64,000 nt of DNA. Source: Simmondsia chinensis. Its lineage: Eukaryota > Streptophyta > Magnoliopsida > Caryophyllales > Simmondsiaceae. Positions 54,579 to 64,000 of this stretch are shown here, in pieces. Position 1 is the first letter of the stretch. The number at the start of each line of letters is the position of its first letter. The translations under genes and the position numbers were made by a program. The stretch spans positions 11,447,501 through 11,511,500 of the forward strand of contig JAGTTD010000022.1 of the NCBI GenBank assembly GCA_018398585.1. Reading direction: 5' to 3'. The notes beneath the pieces were generated by a model. The model was not told the DNA's origin. It searched no databases and worked only from the letters and a program-made list of their open reading frames with translations.

Positions 54579-55943
54579 TTGACCCAAAGCATAGGCTGTG
54601 AAACTTTAGGTGAAAAGGAACCACATGAGGTTCCTGTTCGTATGTCAAGAAGGGGGCATAGAGCTCAATCTTACTTAGATGACTATTATTGTGGTATGTC
54701 CTTAGGCACAGATAGGTCCTCTATGAAACAAAATAATAGGACTAACCTAGATTCTGTTGTGTCTTTTGAGAAGTTCAGCAACAATCATAAGCACTTTTGT
54801 GCAAATGTGGGGATTGTTAATGAACCAGAAAGCTTTCATGAAGCTGTTAAGCATGTGGAGCGGAAAAAGGCTATGGATGAGGAAATAAAAGCCTTCGAGA
54901 GTAATAAGACATGGGATTTGGTTCCTTTGCCTACAGATAAGTGTCCAATAGGATGTAAATGGGTTTATAAGACCAAATTTAATCCGATGGGTCAGTAGAA
55001 AGGTATAAAGCTAGGCTTGTAGCTGAAGGATACTCTCAACAAGAAGGTATCGACTATGTAGATATCTTTTCTCCTGATGGTAACTGTGAAAACTCTCCTG
55101 GCTGTAACAGCTATTAGAGGATGGCATTTGATGCAATTAGATGTTAACAATGCTTTTATACATGGAGACCTGCGTGAGGAGGTTTATATGACACTTCCTC
55201 TGGGTTATAAAATTAAAAGGGGTGTAAATAAAAAGAGGAATTTAGTTTGTAGGTTCAAGAAGAGCTTATATGGATTAAAACAAGCGAGTAGACAATGGTT
55301 TGCTAAGTTTTCTAGTGCTTTAATTGCCTATGGTTTTGTTCAATCTAAGGCTGATTATACATTGTTCGTTAAACATAGAGTTCTAACTTTCACTGCCGTT
55401 TTAGTGTATGTCGATGACATTATAGTTGCGAGTAATGATATTACAGCTGCAAATGAGTTGAAATATACCTTAGATTCTCAATTTAAACTAAAGGATTTAG
55501 GATATTTAAAATATTTTCTAGGCCTTGAGGTGGCTAGGACCAATGAAGGAATTTAAATTTCTCAAAGACATTATGCTCTTAAATTGCTTGATGCTGCAGG
55601 TCTCTTAGGCTGCAAACCAGCTGCAACACCAATGGATCCCCAAAGTAGACTAAGTAGGTACAAAAGCGAAGTATTGGCCGATCCTTTGCCGTACAGGAGA
55701 TTTCAGGGACAACTTTTATATTTGACAATCACAAGGCCAGATATCTCATTTAATGTTCAAGTTTTGAGCCAATTTATCTCCCAACCTAGGTTGCCTCATT
55801 TAAAGGCCGCCATACATGTTTTGAGATATATAAAGGGTGCTCTAGGGCAAGGTTTGTTGTATCCTGTTAGTTCTAAATTACACTTGAAGGGTTTTGCTGA
55901 CTCAGATGTATTTTCCTTAGAGACTCTCTAATTTCATGGAAAT

Positions 55944-55981
<38 letters not shown>

Positions 55982-56216
55982 ATTTGGAGTGGTTGCTGGG
56001 AGCTCTGCAAAGGCAGAGTACAGAAGTTTGATTGTAGCCACATGTGAATATGTTTGGCTTCTCAAACTGCTCAAGGACCTTGATGTTTTGCATCCTCAAA
56101 CAGCATTATTATTTTGTGACAGTAAACCTGCTACGTACATAGTTGAAAATCCTGTGTTTCATAAGAGAACAAAACACATTGAAGTGGATTGCCATCTTGT
56201 GAGGGACAAAATTTAA
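54579..56216 (+). pseudogene. Copia-2 reverse transcriptase and RNase H
   Basis: Frames 54,579-54,998 ([31 protein letters not shown]), 55,077-55,556 (HLMQLDVNNAFIHGDLREEV, KKSLYGLKQASRQWFAKFSS, catalytic YVDD in LVYVDDIIVASND), 55,584-55,931 and 55,989-56,216 ([20 protein letters not shown]). About a dozen codons are deleted after FADSD, and 34 A follow the [12 protein letters not shown] frame. Active-site Asp pair kept. Confidence 0.85.
55946..55979. repeat. Poly-A run (34 A) inside RNase H coding sequence
   Basis: Sits where related elements have a SWKSKKQ lysine stretch, so probably slippage at AAA codons. Confidence 0.8.
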
Positions 56217-56351
56217 GAAGGGAAGGCATTCACGTGAGCTCGGCACATCAATTAGCTAATTGTTTGACAAAAGCACTACCGGTGAGCAAGTTTAAACCAA
56301 TGATGTTCAAGCTCGGGATTAGAAACCTCCATGCCTCGCTTGAAGGTGGTG

Positions 56352-56688
56352 TGTAAACTATAGTAGACTAAATTGTATTTTTGTATAAATTTGTGATTTG
56401 TAAATCCGTTAAATTAGGTTAGAATCAATTCTGATAAATTAGGTTAGTTAGGATTTATTTTTCCATATTTTTATGTTCCTTATTTTTTCTTTTCCTTTTC
56501 TTGACCAGGATTATGCCTTTATAAAGGCTCCTATTAGGCTTAGAAGATTATAACATTCAATTTCTCTTTTCATAGCCTCATTCCTATTGTTCTCAACATA
56601 AGTTCTTTGTATTCATCACATTCATAGAGAATCAATGCAAGTACTCCCTTGTCCTTGCTTTGTATGAAATGTTCAGGGTTTTCTAACA
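56352..56688 (+). repeat. Copia-2 3' LTR
   Basis: 337 bp, preceded by the purine-rich GAAGGTGGTG. Confidence 0.92.
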
Positions 56689-57207
56689 AGAAGATGACCA
56701 TCATATTCTAACTTAAGACCTTGAACACAATCTTGATTGAAATTGCACTACTTTCCATTTCTTTAACAATAACGAATCTAATAATATACCCTAACACAAT
56801 TAAATTTGTTGCGATCCACAAATGCTTCTTCTCTGTGAGCCTCTAATAAAATGTTTTCAATGAAGATCCTCTTAACATAGATGAATTATCCTCGTCCGAA
56901 GAATAAACCAATTCCTTAGAAATCTAGAACCATATGCATTCTTATTATTCTTCAATTTTTTGGTTTTTAAGTTTTTACTCAAATAATAAACTCCGCTCAG
57001 TCTCAAATACGGAATCCAATAAAGGTTGTTATGTAATGACTGTCATGTAAAAGATTTTGAGCACATTGTTATGCCATTGACCATTATGTAACAGTGATTT
57101 TTATAATAGCCTCCATAATACACATACATAAAGATATTTATTTATTAAAACATAGTTCTAAATGTATTTATATTTTATACTTGTGAAAGTGTTATCAAAA
57201 TTACATT
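56689..57207. other. Sequence right of Copia-2, possible gene fragment
   Basis: Minus strand NFNQDCVQGLKLEYDGHLL (about 56,748-56,690) continues across the insertion at 51,334. Further right, AT-rich with no supported exon. Confidence 0.3.
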
Positions 57208-58362
57208 GAGGCTTCGTTTGTTTCCAAAGAAAAATAGATTTTAGGAATTGGTTTTCCTTCGGAAAAGATTTTCCAAGGAAAACTAAAATCTAATTGATAT
57301 TTTACGTTGTTTGTTTCAAAGGAAAACTTAATTCGGCATTTTGGTGTCTTCTTATGGTTTAATATAAATATTATTCACCAATCATCTTGGATTTTATTAT
57401 TGGATAATATAAATAGTATTATAACAAAGAACGAATAGAAAATATCCATAAAAGTGATATAAAATAGGAAACTTTATATCTTATGTATCCTAAAGTTTGA
57501 GCTTTATCACCTAAGCATCCTGCCATTCTTAATATATACAATGAGGTATTCCAAAATATAAAATTTTACCACTTAGGTAACCTTATTTCAGAATCCGGTG
57601 AATTTTCATTAGATTTTGCTAATTTCCACAAAACAACTGATGTGATATAAACAACAAAAATAAATGAATGCGATGTTAGGTTTTTATACGAAAATCCAGC
57701 GGATTACGAAAACGTTAGTCGTGTTCTGATACGTTATGGTTATATTATTAAAATAATGTGTCAAATTAGCATTTTTCAACAAAAAAAAAAAAAAAAATCA
57801 AGGCATTAATGGCATATATATATATTGATGATTTGATATTCCACATCAAAAATCTCATTTAAAATCTACCAAATTTTGGTAAAGATATCTAATTTATAAA
57901 AATCTTAGACCTCAAAGATTCTCGGGTGATAAAGCCTTTAAAGTGTAGGTAGATCATTGTATACTATTGAAACATCAAGGTACTTCTGTAGTAAATACTA
58001 CAATTTCAGGATTTAATTGATAACTTTTCTATAGAATATATAGCAATTTAAAATGATGAAAATTGTTCTATCGAAACAATGATTACTGGTTTAATTCTTT
58101 CCAATGTTGTGACGCTAAATGTCTATATTCTAATCCGGTTTACTTCAGTTTGATCCATGTCCATGAGACGATTACTGCGAAGATTTTTGCATCTTCTGGA
58201 ATCATAATTTCCCCCATTTCACAAGGGAAGTCATTTTCCACCCAATGGTGGAAAAGCTTTTCCCTAGAAAACCTTTTCTGTCCCCAAATGTGTGACAAAC
58301 AACGGAAGAGGGGAAAACAAATTCCTAGAATGCAGTTTTCTCCCAAAACAAACAAAGCCTGA
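57208..58362. mobile_element. Terminal-inverted-repeat element, ~1.15 kb
   Basis: Left GAGGCTTCGTTTGTTT (57,208-57,223), right AAACAAACAAAGCCTGAG (58,345-58,362). The similarity continues inward for about 60 bp (TTTTAGGAATTGGTTTTCC against GGAATTTGTTTTCCCC). It contains a diverged copy of the foldback unit found at 58,896-60,050 (57,480-57,600 and 57,900-57,990). No transposase. Superfamily not determined. Confidence 0.6.
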
Positions 58363-58539
58363 GTCTCTCTTTATAACAATTAAAAATAGTTTTCTTATGT
58401 AAAATTTTCTTCAAAAAATATTTTCAATTAAAAATATAAATTTTAAACAATGTTTTTTTCTTGCTAAAGAAAATAGTTTCATTCTATATATTTCTATGAG
58501 GTACTTGCTTGGCCAAGTTAAGCTTTAAGTGAAATATAT

Positions 58540-58725
58540 GACGTGAGATTATAACGGAATATATTTTCTCTTATGTGAAGGAAAATGTTTCTCCTTTGGT
58601 TTGAGGGGAAGTCAGTTTCTACCCAATGGACAAACAATTTGTGTATTGGTTTTTATAAAGTTATGCAAAGAAACAATAGAATCGAGATGGAAAATGTTTT
58701 CCGTTAAAACGAATGGAGCCCAAAT
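58540..58725. repeat. Fragment related to the 57,208-58,362 element
   Basis: GAGGGGAAGTCAGTTTCTAC and CCAATGGACAAACAA resemble AAGGGAAGTCATTTTCCACC and CCAATGG at 58,222-58,250. Confidence 0.4.
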
Positions 58726-58895
58726 GTCTAATATTGTAAGATTTATACATGTATAATATACATGATTATATTTTTAATATAATAAATTAGTATTAATTTC
58801 TAGAAAATTTTATATATTAATAATGTTAAATTAATATATCAAATATTGTTATATTGATAATATTATAGGTTTATATACAATAATTATGATTTATA

Positions 58896-60050
58896 TATGA
58901 GAAATTATCACTTAGGTACCTTGAGGTTTGAGCATTTATTATTTAGATACCCTAATATTTTAATATATATACAATGAGATAGTCTGAGTTTTAGATATTT
59001 CATCATTTAGATACCCAGAAGTTTTAAAATTTTATTAATCGGGTACCCTTTTATCAAAAATTTGATAAATTTTTATTAGAAAATGCTAAAATTGAATATG
59101 ATTTCAAGCATATATAAGTGTCTTCATTAGAATTTGATATCTTTTATTGAGAAATGCAAAAAAAACACATAATTATGGTAATTTTTAGGTGGTCCTTATC
59201 AACATTTGGTGAATATTTTATCTCAATTCGTTGAATTTTTTTTGAAAATATTGGCGCTAGCTTATATATATTGTCGTGTTCATTTATTATATCAACATTT
59301 TTTGTATAAAATTAATCAAATCCATACAAAAATTCATCAAATTTTGTCACAGGGTATCTAAGTGATAAAATATGCAAACCTCGAGTTACCCAATTGTATA
59401 TATTAAAATGTCATGGTACTTAAGTGATAATTGCTCAAACCTTAGGGTACCTAAGTGATAATTTTCCTTATATATATATATAAGGAAAATTATCACTTAG
59501 GTACCCTAAAGTTTTGAACATTTATCACTTAGGTATCCGACATTTCAGTATATACAATTAGGTACCACAAAGTTTGAATATTTTATCATTTGGGTACCCT
59601 ATGACAAAATTTGATGAATTTTTGTATGGATTTGATTAATTTTATACAAAAATGTTGATATAATAAATGAATACGATAATATATATAAGCTAGTGTCAAT
59701 ATTTTCATAAAAATTCAACGAATTGAGATAAAATATTCATTGAATGTTAATGTATACCACCTAAAACTTACCATAATTATGTGTCATTCTCATATTTTTG
59801 GCAAAAAGCTATCAAATTGTAATGAAGATACTTATATATTGTTAAAATCATATTCAATTTTAACATTTTCTAACAAAAATCTATCGAATTTTTAATAAAA
59901 GAGTACAACTAATAAAATTCTAAAACTTCAGGATATCTAGGTGATAAAATGTCTAAAACTCAAGGTACCTTATTGTATTTATTAAAATGTCACGACACCT
60001 AAATGATAGATGCTCAAATCTCATGGTATATAAGTGATAATTTCCCTATT
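58896..60050. repeat. 1.15-kb near-perfect palindrome (two inverted foldback units)
   Basis: Left arm 58,896-59,475, right arm 59,476-60,050, centre CCTTATATATATATATAAGG (59,466-59,485). Each arm is itself a foldback unit bounded by ~145-bp inverted repeats starting AAATTATCACTTAGGTACC. The repeated word is TATCACTTAGGTACCC in both directions. No coding frame. Confidence 0.88.
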
Positions 60051-61150
60051 AAAAATTAGGTACCAATTAGATATATTATTCCATATATTAATTTAATATA
60101 AATTAATGTATAATATTTAATAATATTTTATGATATTTAATATTATTTCTACCTCTCCTTCCTCAATCAGACCCCGGATCTCCAACTAAGGCAGCTCATC
60201 TCCCTCTTACTTTACCTTGGCTCGAGAATGATTTCAACAAATCAACTGAGCATCAGGACCATACATGTCCACTTGAAATCCAATTTAGGAAGTTGTAAGT
60301 GATAATGATAATGGGTCCTCAGGGCCTGAGTACCCACCAAGTTTCAAGCCCCCCTCCCCCCGCCCCTTGGTCCTTGATAAACCTCCCCGTATTGATTAGA
60401 GTTCTCTAAAATGTTCCACGTGCCACATATGGTGGAGTCTATAAAGGCGGGGGAGAGAAGGAAGAAGATCGTGGTGGAACATCGAGCACTAATTTTGTTT
60501 CGTTCAAGAAGAGTAAAAGAGCGCAAAAACGCAAGTATAAGGAGCAAGTGAAGTGGGACCTACACGAATTCCTGAATGATATGTCACCTAGAAATATCAT
60601 GAAAATATCCTTAAATCCATCTAGTAAACAAAAAAAAGGAGTTGGTGAAGAAGAGTGGAAGTACTAAAGATGTTGACAAGCTGCTTGCTACAGAGTGTGC
60701 GTGGAGTTCGGAAAAAAGGTGGGAAGTTTTGATGGTTATAAATCAAATGTGGTTGAACCCATTGAAATGATGGATTAAGGTGTTGGTTGATCAAATTCTC
60801 TGGCAGTCTTGCTCCTAGCATTAGCACATTGGCTCTTTCCCCTGTTCCTGGTTCATCCTCTCCGATGGTGGTTGTAGTCATGTATTGCCTATTGGTTTGC
60901 CTATGACTGTCCTGTAATCCTTTGTCTGGTCTATTGTATTACTTTTATCGTTGTTTTGATCCCTATATTATACCGCTTGACTCAACTCTCGTTTATACAA
61001 GGTGCCTGCTCGTTTTGCGACTTTGTTGTTAATTATTGGGGGCAAAAAAGTTTGTATCTCACAGAAGTGACACCATAACACTTTATAGTGCATTTGTTTT
61101 GGCCAAATCTAGGGCATCTTCTCTCTTTTTAGTTCTATATAAATTATTGT
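60051..61150. other. Mostly non-coding; one short basic frame
   Basis: 60,410-60,667 is open on the plus strand without a start near its beginning (TSSTNFVSFKKSKRAQKRKY, KWDLHEFLNDMSPRNIMKIS). It is lysine-rich and might be an exon or an old element. I do not recognise it. The rest shows nothing I can support. Confidence 0.25.
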
Positions 61151-61158
61151 ATTTTACA

Positions 61159-61730
61159 TAGGGATGGCAATGGGACGAGTAAAACCTGCAACCCACAGGT
61201 ACCAACTCCGCTCGGCGGGTATGGGTATAAGTAGGACGGGTAGTGGATACGGGTTAGGTGTACCCGCCCCGTACCCGTGAAGGGTATGGGGCAGGTACGG
61301 ATATAGTTTTGTACCCGCCCTGCCTCACCTCATACCCGCTTCATTTTGTACATAGTTAACCTTCAAATTAAACACGTGTTTAAATTCAATAACCCAAATT
61401 ATTTATCAATGTTATAAAAAAATTATAAATAATTTTTTAAAATAATATTAAATAACTAATATGAGCAGGTATAGATAATCGTTTTTTACGCACATTAGGG
61501 AGGGTACAGGGTGGTTAATGGATATCCCTTGGATACCCGCGAGTAATGGGGCGGGCATGGATATGAGTTTGCACCTGCCCCGTATGAGTTTGTACCCATC
61601 GGGGCGGGTACGGGTATCCACTTCATAACCGTGGCGGGTAAAGGGGCGGGTACGAGTAGAGGATTTGGGTGGCGAGTACGGGTATGGAGGAGGCAACACC
61701 CGTATCTGCCCTGCCCCATTGCCATCATTA
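61159..61730. mobile_element. Short non-autonomous hAT-type element
   Basis: Ends TAGGGATGGCAATGGG and CCCATTGCCATCATTA, flanked by the 8-bp target duplication ATTTTACA / ATTTTACG (61,151-61,158 and 61,731-61,738). Subterminal GGGCGGGTACGGGTA-type repeats in both directions (about 61,210-61,320 and 61,550-61,690). No coding capacity. Confidence 0.85.
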
Positions 61731-61738
61731 ATTTTACG

Positions 61739-62110
61739 TAATGTCTAGAACATCGAATCCCAACAGAAGCTAAGAAATATCGATGCTAATGACAGTACAG
61801 CAAGAGGGGAATATCCAAGTTCTAAGACGGAAAAATGGCCCTTTAATAAGGACATCACCAAGTCGGAAAAGAGCGTACAGAAGGTGATGCAAGAACCTAC
61901 CGACATATTGCGTCCTCTTCCTTGACAAGGGTAGCAGCTGTAGAAAAATGACTTCAAATAAAACAACACAAGAATTACTCAAACAACGCAAATAAAACTC
62001 AAAACTAGACTAGGAAAATGAAAAGCCTAACTTTACTTGTATGAAGGCATCCTAAGCTAATGAAGAGGTGGAGTAAAGTCACTGTTGATGGTGCTTGTAA
62101 ATGGCCATAA
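61739..62110. other. Spacer, no gene seen
   Basis: Contains ordinary AT-balanced sequence without a supported frame. Confidence 0.35.
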
Positions 62111-62249
62111 CTAGGCGTGGCCAACGGGCCGGGCCAAAAAATAATGGCCGATGGGCCCGGCCGGGGCCAGTATAGCCGTTGCCCCAACGGCTCTTTTAAA
62201 TTAGCCATTGCAAACGGCTCTAAATTAAAAAAAATTATATATATTTTTT

Positions 62250-62262
62250 TCTATAAATACTT
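62250..62262 (+). promoter_or_regulatory. TATA box of hAT transposase
   Basis: TTTCTATAAATAC, then a CT-rich leader (CTCTCTTCTCTCTC at about 62,300) and a leader of about 250 bases before the ATG. Confidence 0.65.
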
Positions 62263-62526
62263 AAGCTTCCCCAACCCATTTCCTCACTAAATCTTCAATC
62301 CTCTCTTCTCTCTCTATACATTCATCATCTCCCATCTTCTTTAACTTTGCTAATTGCAAAATTGTGCTCTAAAGTTCGAAGTTCGTAAAGTGTTTGGCTG
62401 AAGTTCGAATTTCATTGTTCTCTCGTTTCGGTAATTTTAGTATCGCAATTTTATTTGGTTCGCATTTTTAGTTATTTAATTTGCATTACTACTTGCATTT
62501 TATAAATACTAATCACTTATACTAAT

Positions 62527-64000
62527 ATGGCACACAACTCTTCATCATCCTCTAGAGCCGGTCGTGCTACTTCTAGCTCTTCTTGGCCACCCAGAATCCC
62601 TAAAAGGAGTAGAATTGTCATACTTAATACGGAAGAACGAGCTTTTATACAACCAGACCCATCACCCCCATACACTGATGATAGCATAGATTATGACTTT
62701 TCACAATAATAAGATTATCATGAGTCGGGTGGTGGGGTTGGAGACTCACAAACTGATGCGGAACCCACGCCCACCACTGAAGCCCAGTCTGAAAGTAGTA
62801 CCTCTACTAGTAGGCATACAACTAATGGGGTATGGAATCACTTTACCCTCAATAGAACAACTAATAAAGCAACTTGTAAATTATGTGACCCAATTAGGAA
62901 TTTTAGCCATCAACCTGGCAGCGGGACAGGCACATTAAACAGACATATACTTAGGTGTCAGCCCGAGCAATACCCAGATAAGAGCCAACAACGTCTAGTA
63001 CAGCAAGTGACCGGTGCACTTGCTAATTTTAGGTTCTCTCAAGACGGCAACCGAAAGGGGCTAGCTAAATATATAATTTTGGGTGAAAGGCCTTTCAATG
63101 CCGGCGAAAACCCATATTTCGTCAACTACCTCCAACAAAATGTGAACCCCGCCATTGTGAGGATTCCTCGGAACATCGTAAAGCGGGACGCTTTTACGTT
63201 GTACCATAATATGAAAGCTGAGGTCTTAACACTTTTTGCGACGAACACGAGCATGTTCTCGTTGACGTCGGACATATGGAAGTCGAAACCCGGCCAACCT
63301 TATATGTGCATAACGGCACACTGGACCGATGACTCCTACATCCTCCAAAAGAGGATAATTCATTTTGGTATTTTAGATTGCCCCCACACTGCCGAGATAA
63401 TTACGGGTGCAATTATGTCTGCAGTCCGTGACTGGGGCATAGAACGACGTATCTTCAGTATTACATTCGACAATGCTACCAACAACACTGCATCCGTTAC
63501 ACATTTAATTAGGCACATGAGACCCATGTTAGGTGGGAAGTGCTTCCATATTTGTTGCATTTGTCACATTTTGCATTTAATGGTAATGGATGGTTTAGAG
63601 CTTGTAAACGCATCCATTAACACCTTAAGAGCCGTAATAATATCTATTAAATCATCCAGAACTAGAAAAATAAGATTTAGAAATTTATGTAGGTTGCATA
63701 GCATAGAATATAAACGATTCAAATTAGACTCCCAAACTAGGTGGTCGTCTACGATAGAAATGTTAGAGCGCATTCTACCATATAAAGACGTTCTGATGGA
63801 ATTCGCACAGGACAATCGCCCAGAATGGAGCGATTACAACCTGAACGGTACACATTGGGAGACAATAGATGAAATTTGTAAATTTTTTTGCATGTTTGAA
63901 GATGCCACGACATTTTTTTCGGGTTGCTACTATCCGACCATATCTCAAGCAATATCAAGATTGCTTGATATTGTAAATTGGATGGCGGGTAATGAATCCA
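62527..64000 (+). CDS. hAT transposase (RICESLEEPER-like), partial at right edge
   Basis: Frame from the ATG at 62,527 (MAHNSSSSSRAGRATSSSSW), two adjacent TAA codons at 62,707-62,712, then 429 codons without a stop to the last base of the window. Domains: BED-type zinc finger (VWNHFTLNRTTNKATCKLC, TGTLNRHILRCQ; about 62,830-62,960). RNase H-like catalytic core follows, with FSLTSDIWKSKPGQPYMCIT (63,256-63,318), DDSYILQKRIIHFGILDCPH, WGIERRIFSITFDNATNN (63,436-63,489, a catalytic-type Asp) and CCICHILHLMVMDGLELVN. A Ser-rich linker precedes the finger. The double stop may be an authentic defect, a short intron, or the true start may be later; no good ATG precedes the finger in frame after the stops. 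Otherwise well preserved. Confidence 0.85.

Larger units (their letters stand above)
51335..56688 (+). mobile_element. Copia-2 LTR retrotransposon, nearly full length
   Basis: Two 337-bp LTRs (51,335-51,671 and 56,352-56,688; TGTAAA...TCTAACA), perfect target duplication AGAAG (51,330-51,334, 56,689-56,693), primer site 51,672-51,683 (TGGTATCAGAGC). Order gag, protease, integrase, reverse transcriptase, RNase H. LTRs are very similar, so it is the youngest large element here with N2. Coding is broken by stops, frameshifts and a poly-A expansion. Confidence 0.93.
62111..64000 (+). mobile_element. hAT element, left part (continues beyond right edge)
   Basis: Left end CTAGGCGTGGCCAACGGGCC (62,111-62,130), followed by GGCCCGGCCGGGGCC-type subterminal sequence, as in plant hAT elements. 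TATA box and transposase follow. The right end is outside the window. Confidence 0.8.

Noticed and set aside
58063..58362. 99-codon plus-strand frame
   Set aside because: It lies in and ends within the terminal inverted repeat of a non-coding element.

Overview
The window is plant nuclear DNA, very probably from a eudicot with a repeat-rich genome. It is AT-rich. It carries LTR retrotransposons primed by initiator-Met tRNA (TGGTATCAGAGC-type sites), plant hAT elements, a plant RTE-type LINE, 5S-derived SINEs, foldback elements and spliceosomal introns. I see no intact ordinary host gene, no tRNA gene and no prokaryotic feature. Nearly everything is mobile-element sequence, mostly decayed. The species cannot be told from what I see.

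1-2,970: minus-strand non-autonomous LTR element N1, cut by the window edge. 2,950-24,110: remains of one unusual DNA-element family. It carries two genes, X and Y. X joins a split HMG-box to a plant mobile-element domain, a 21-bp heptad repeat and a Ulp1/SUMO-type cysteine protease. Y joins a 'putative plant transposon protein' type domain to a coiled coil and a conserved C-terminal exon. Both genes are bracketed by clusters of the palindrome GTGTCGACAC, which sit just upstream of the TATA boxes. X is present twice. The last exon of Y occurs five times, four of them as two head-to-head palindromes. Copy A of X is split by LTR element N2 (9,465-12,398; target duplication GAAAC). An RTE LINE and a 5S-headed SINE with matching 3' tails lie at 20.2-21.4 kb.

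24,420-25,825: LTR remnant of a Copia family. 26,497-50,854: a nested stack. Gypsy-1 is the host. It contains LTR element E2 (26,918-36,578), which itself contains a 5S-SINE, Gypsy-2 (27,769-32,929) and a gag-only element (33,728-36,159). Gypsy-1 also contains Copia-1 (36,768-47,641), which contains non-autonomous element N3 (37,934-42,156).

51,335-56,688: a fairly young Copia-2 (equal 337-bp LTRs, target duplication AGAAG). 57,208-60,050: a terminal-inverted-repeat element, then a 1.15-kb near-perfect palindrome made of two inverted foldback units. 61,159-61,730: a short hAT element with an 8-bp target duplication. 62,111 to the right edge: the left part of a larger hAT element, with TATA box and a transposase frame open to the last base. 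That frame is the longest in the window and runs off the end.

N1, N2 and N3 are three diverged members of one non-autonomous LTR family. Each has a single long frame interrupted by just two stops, all explicable by C-to-T change.
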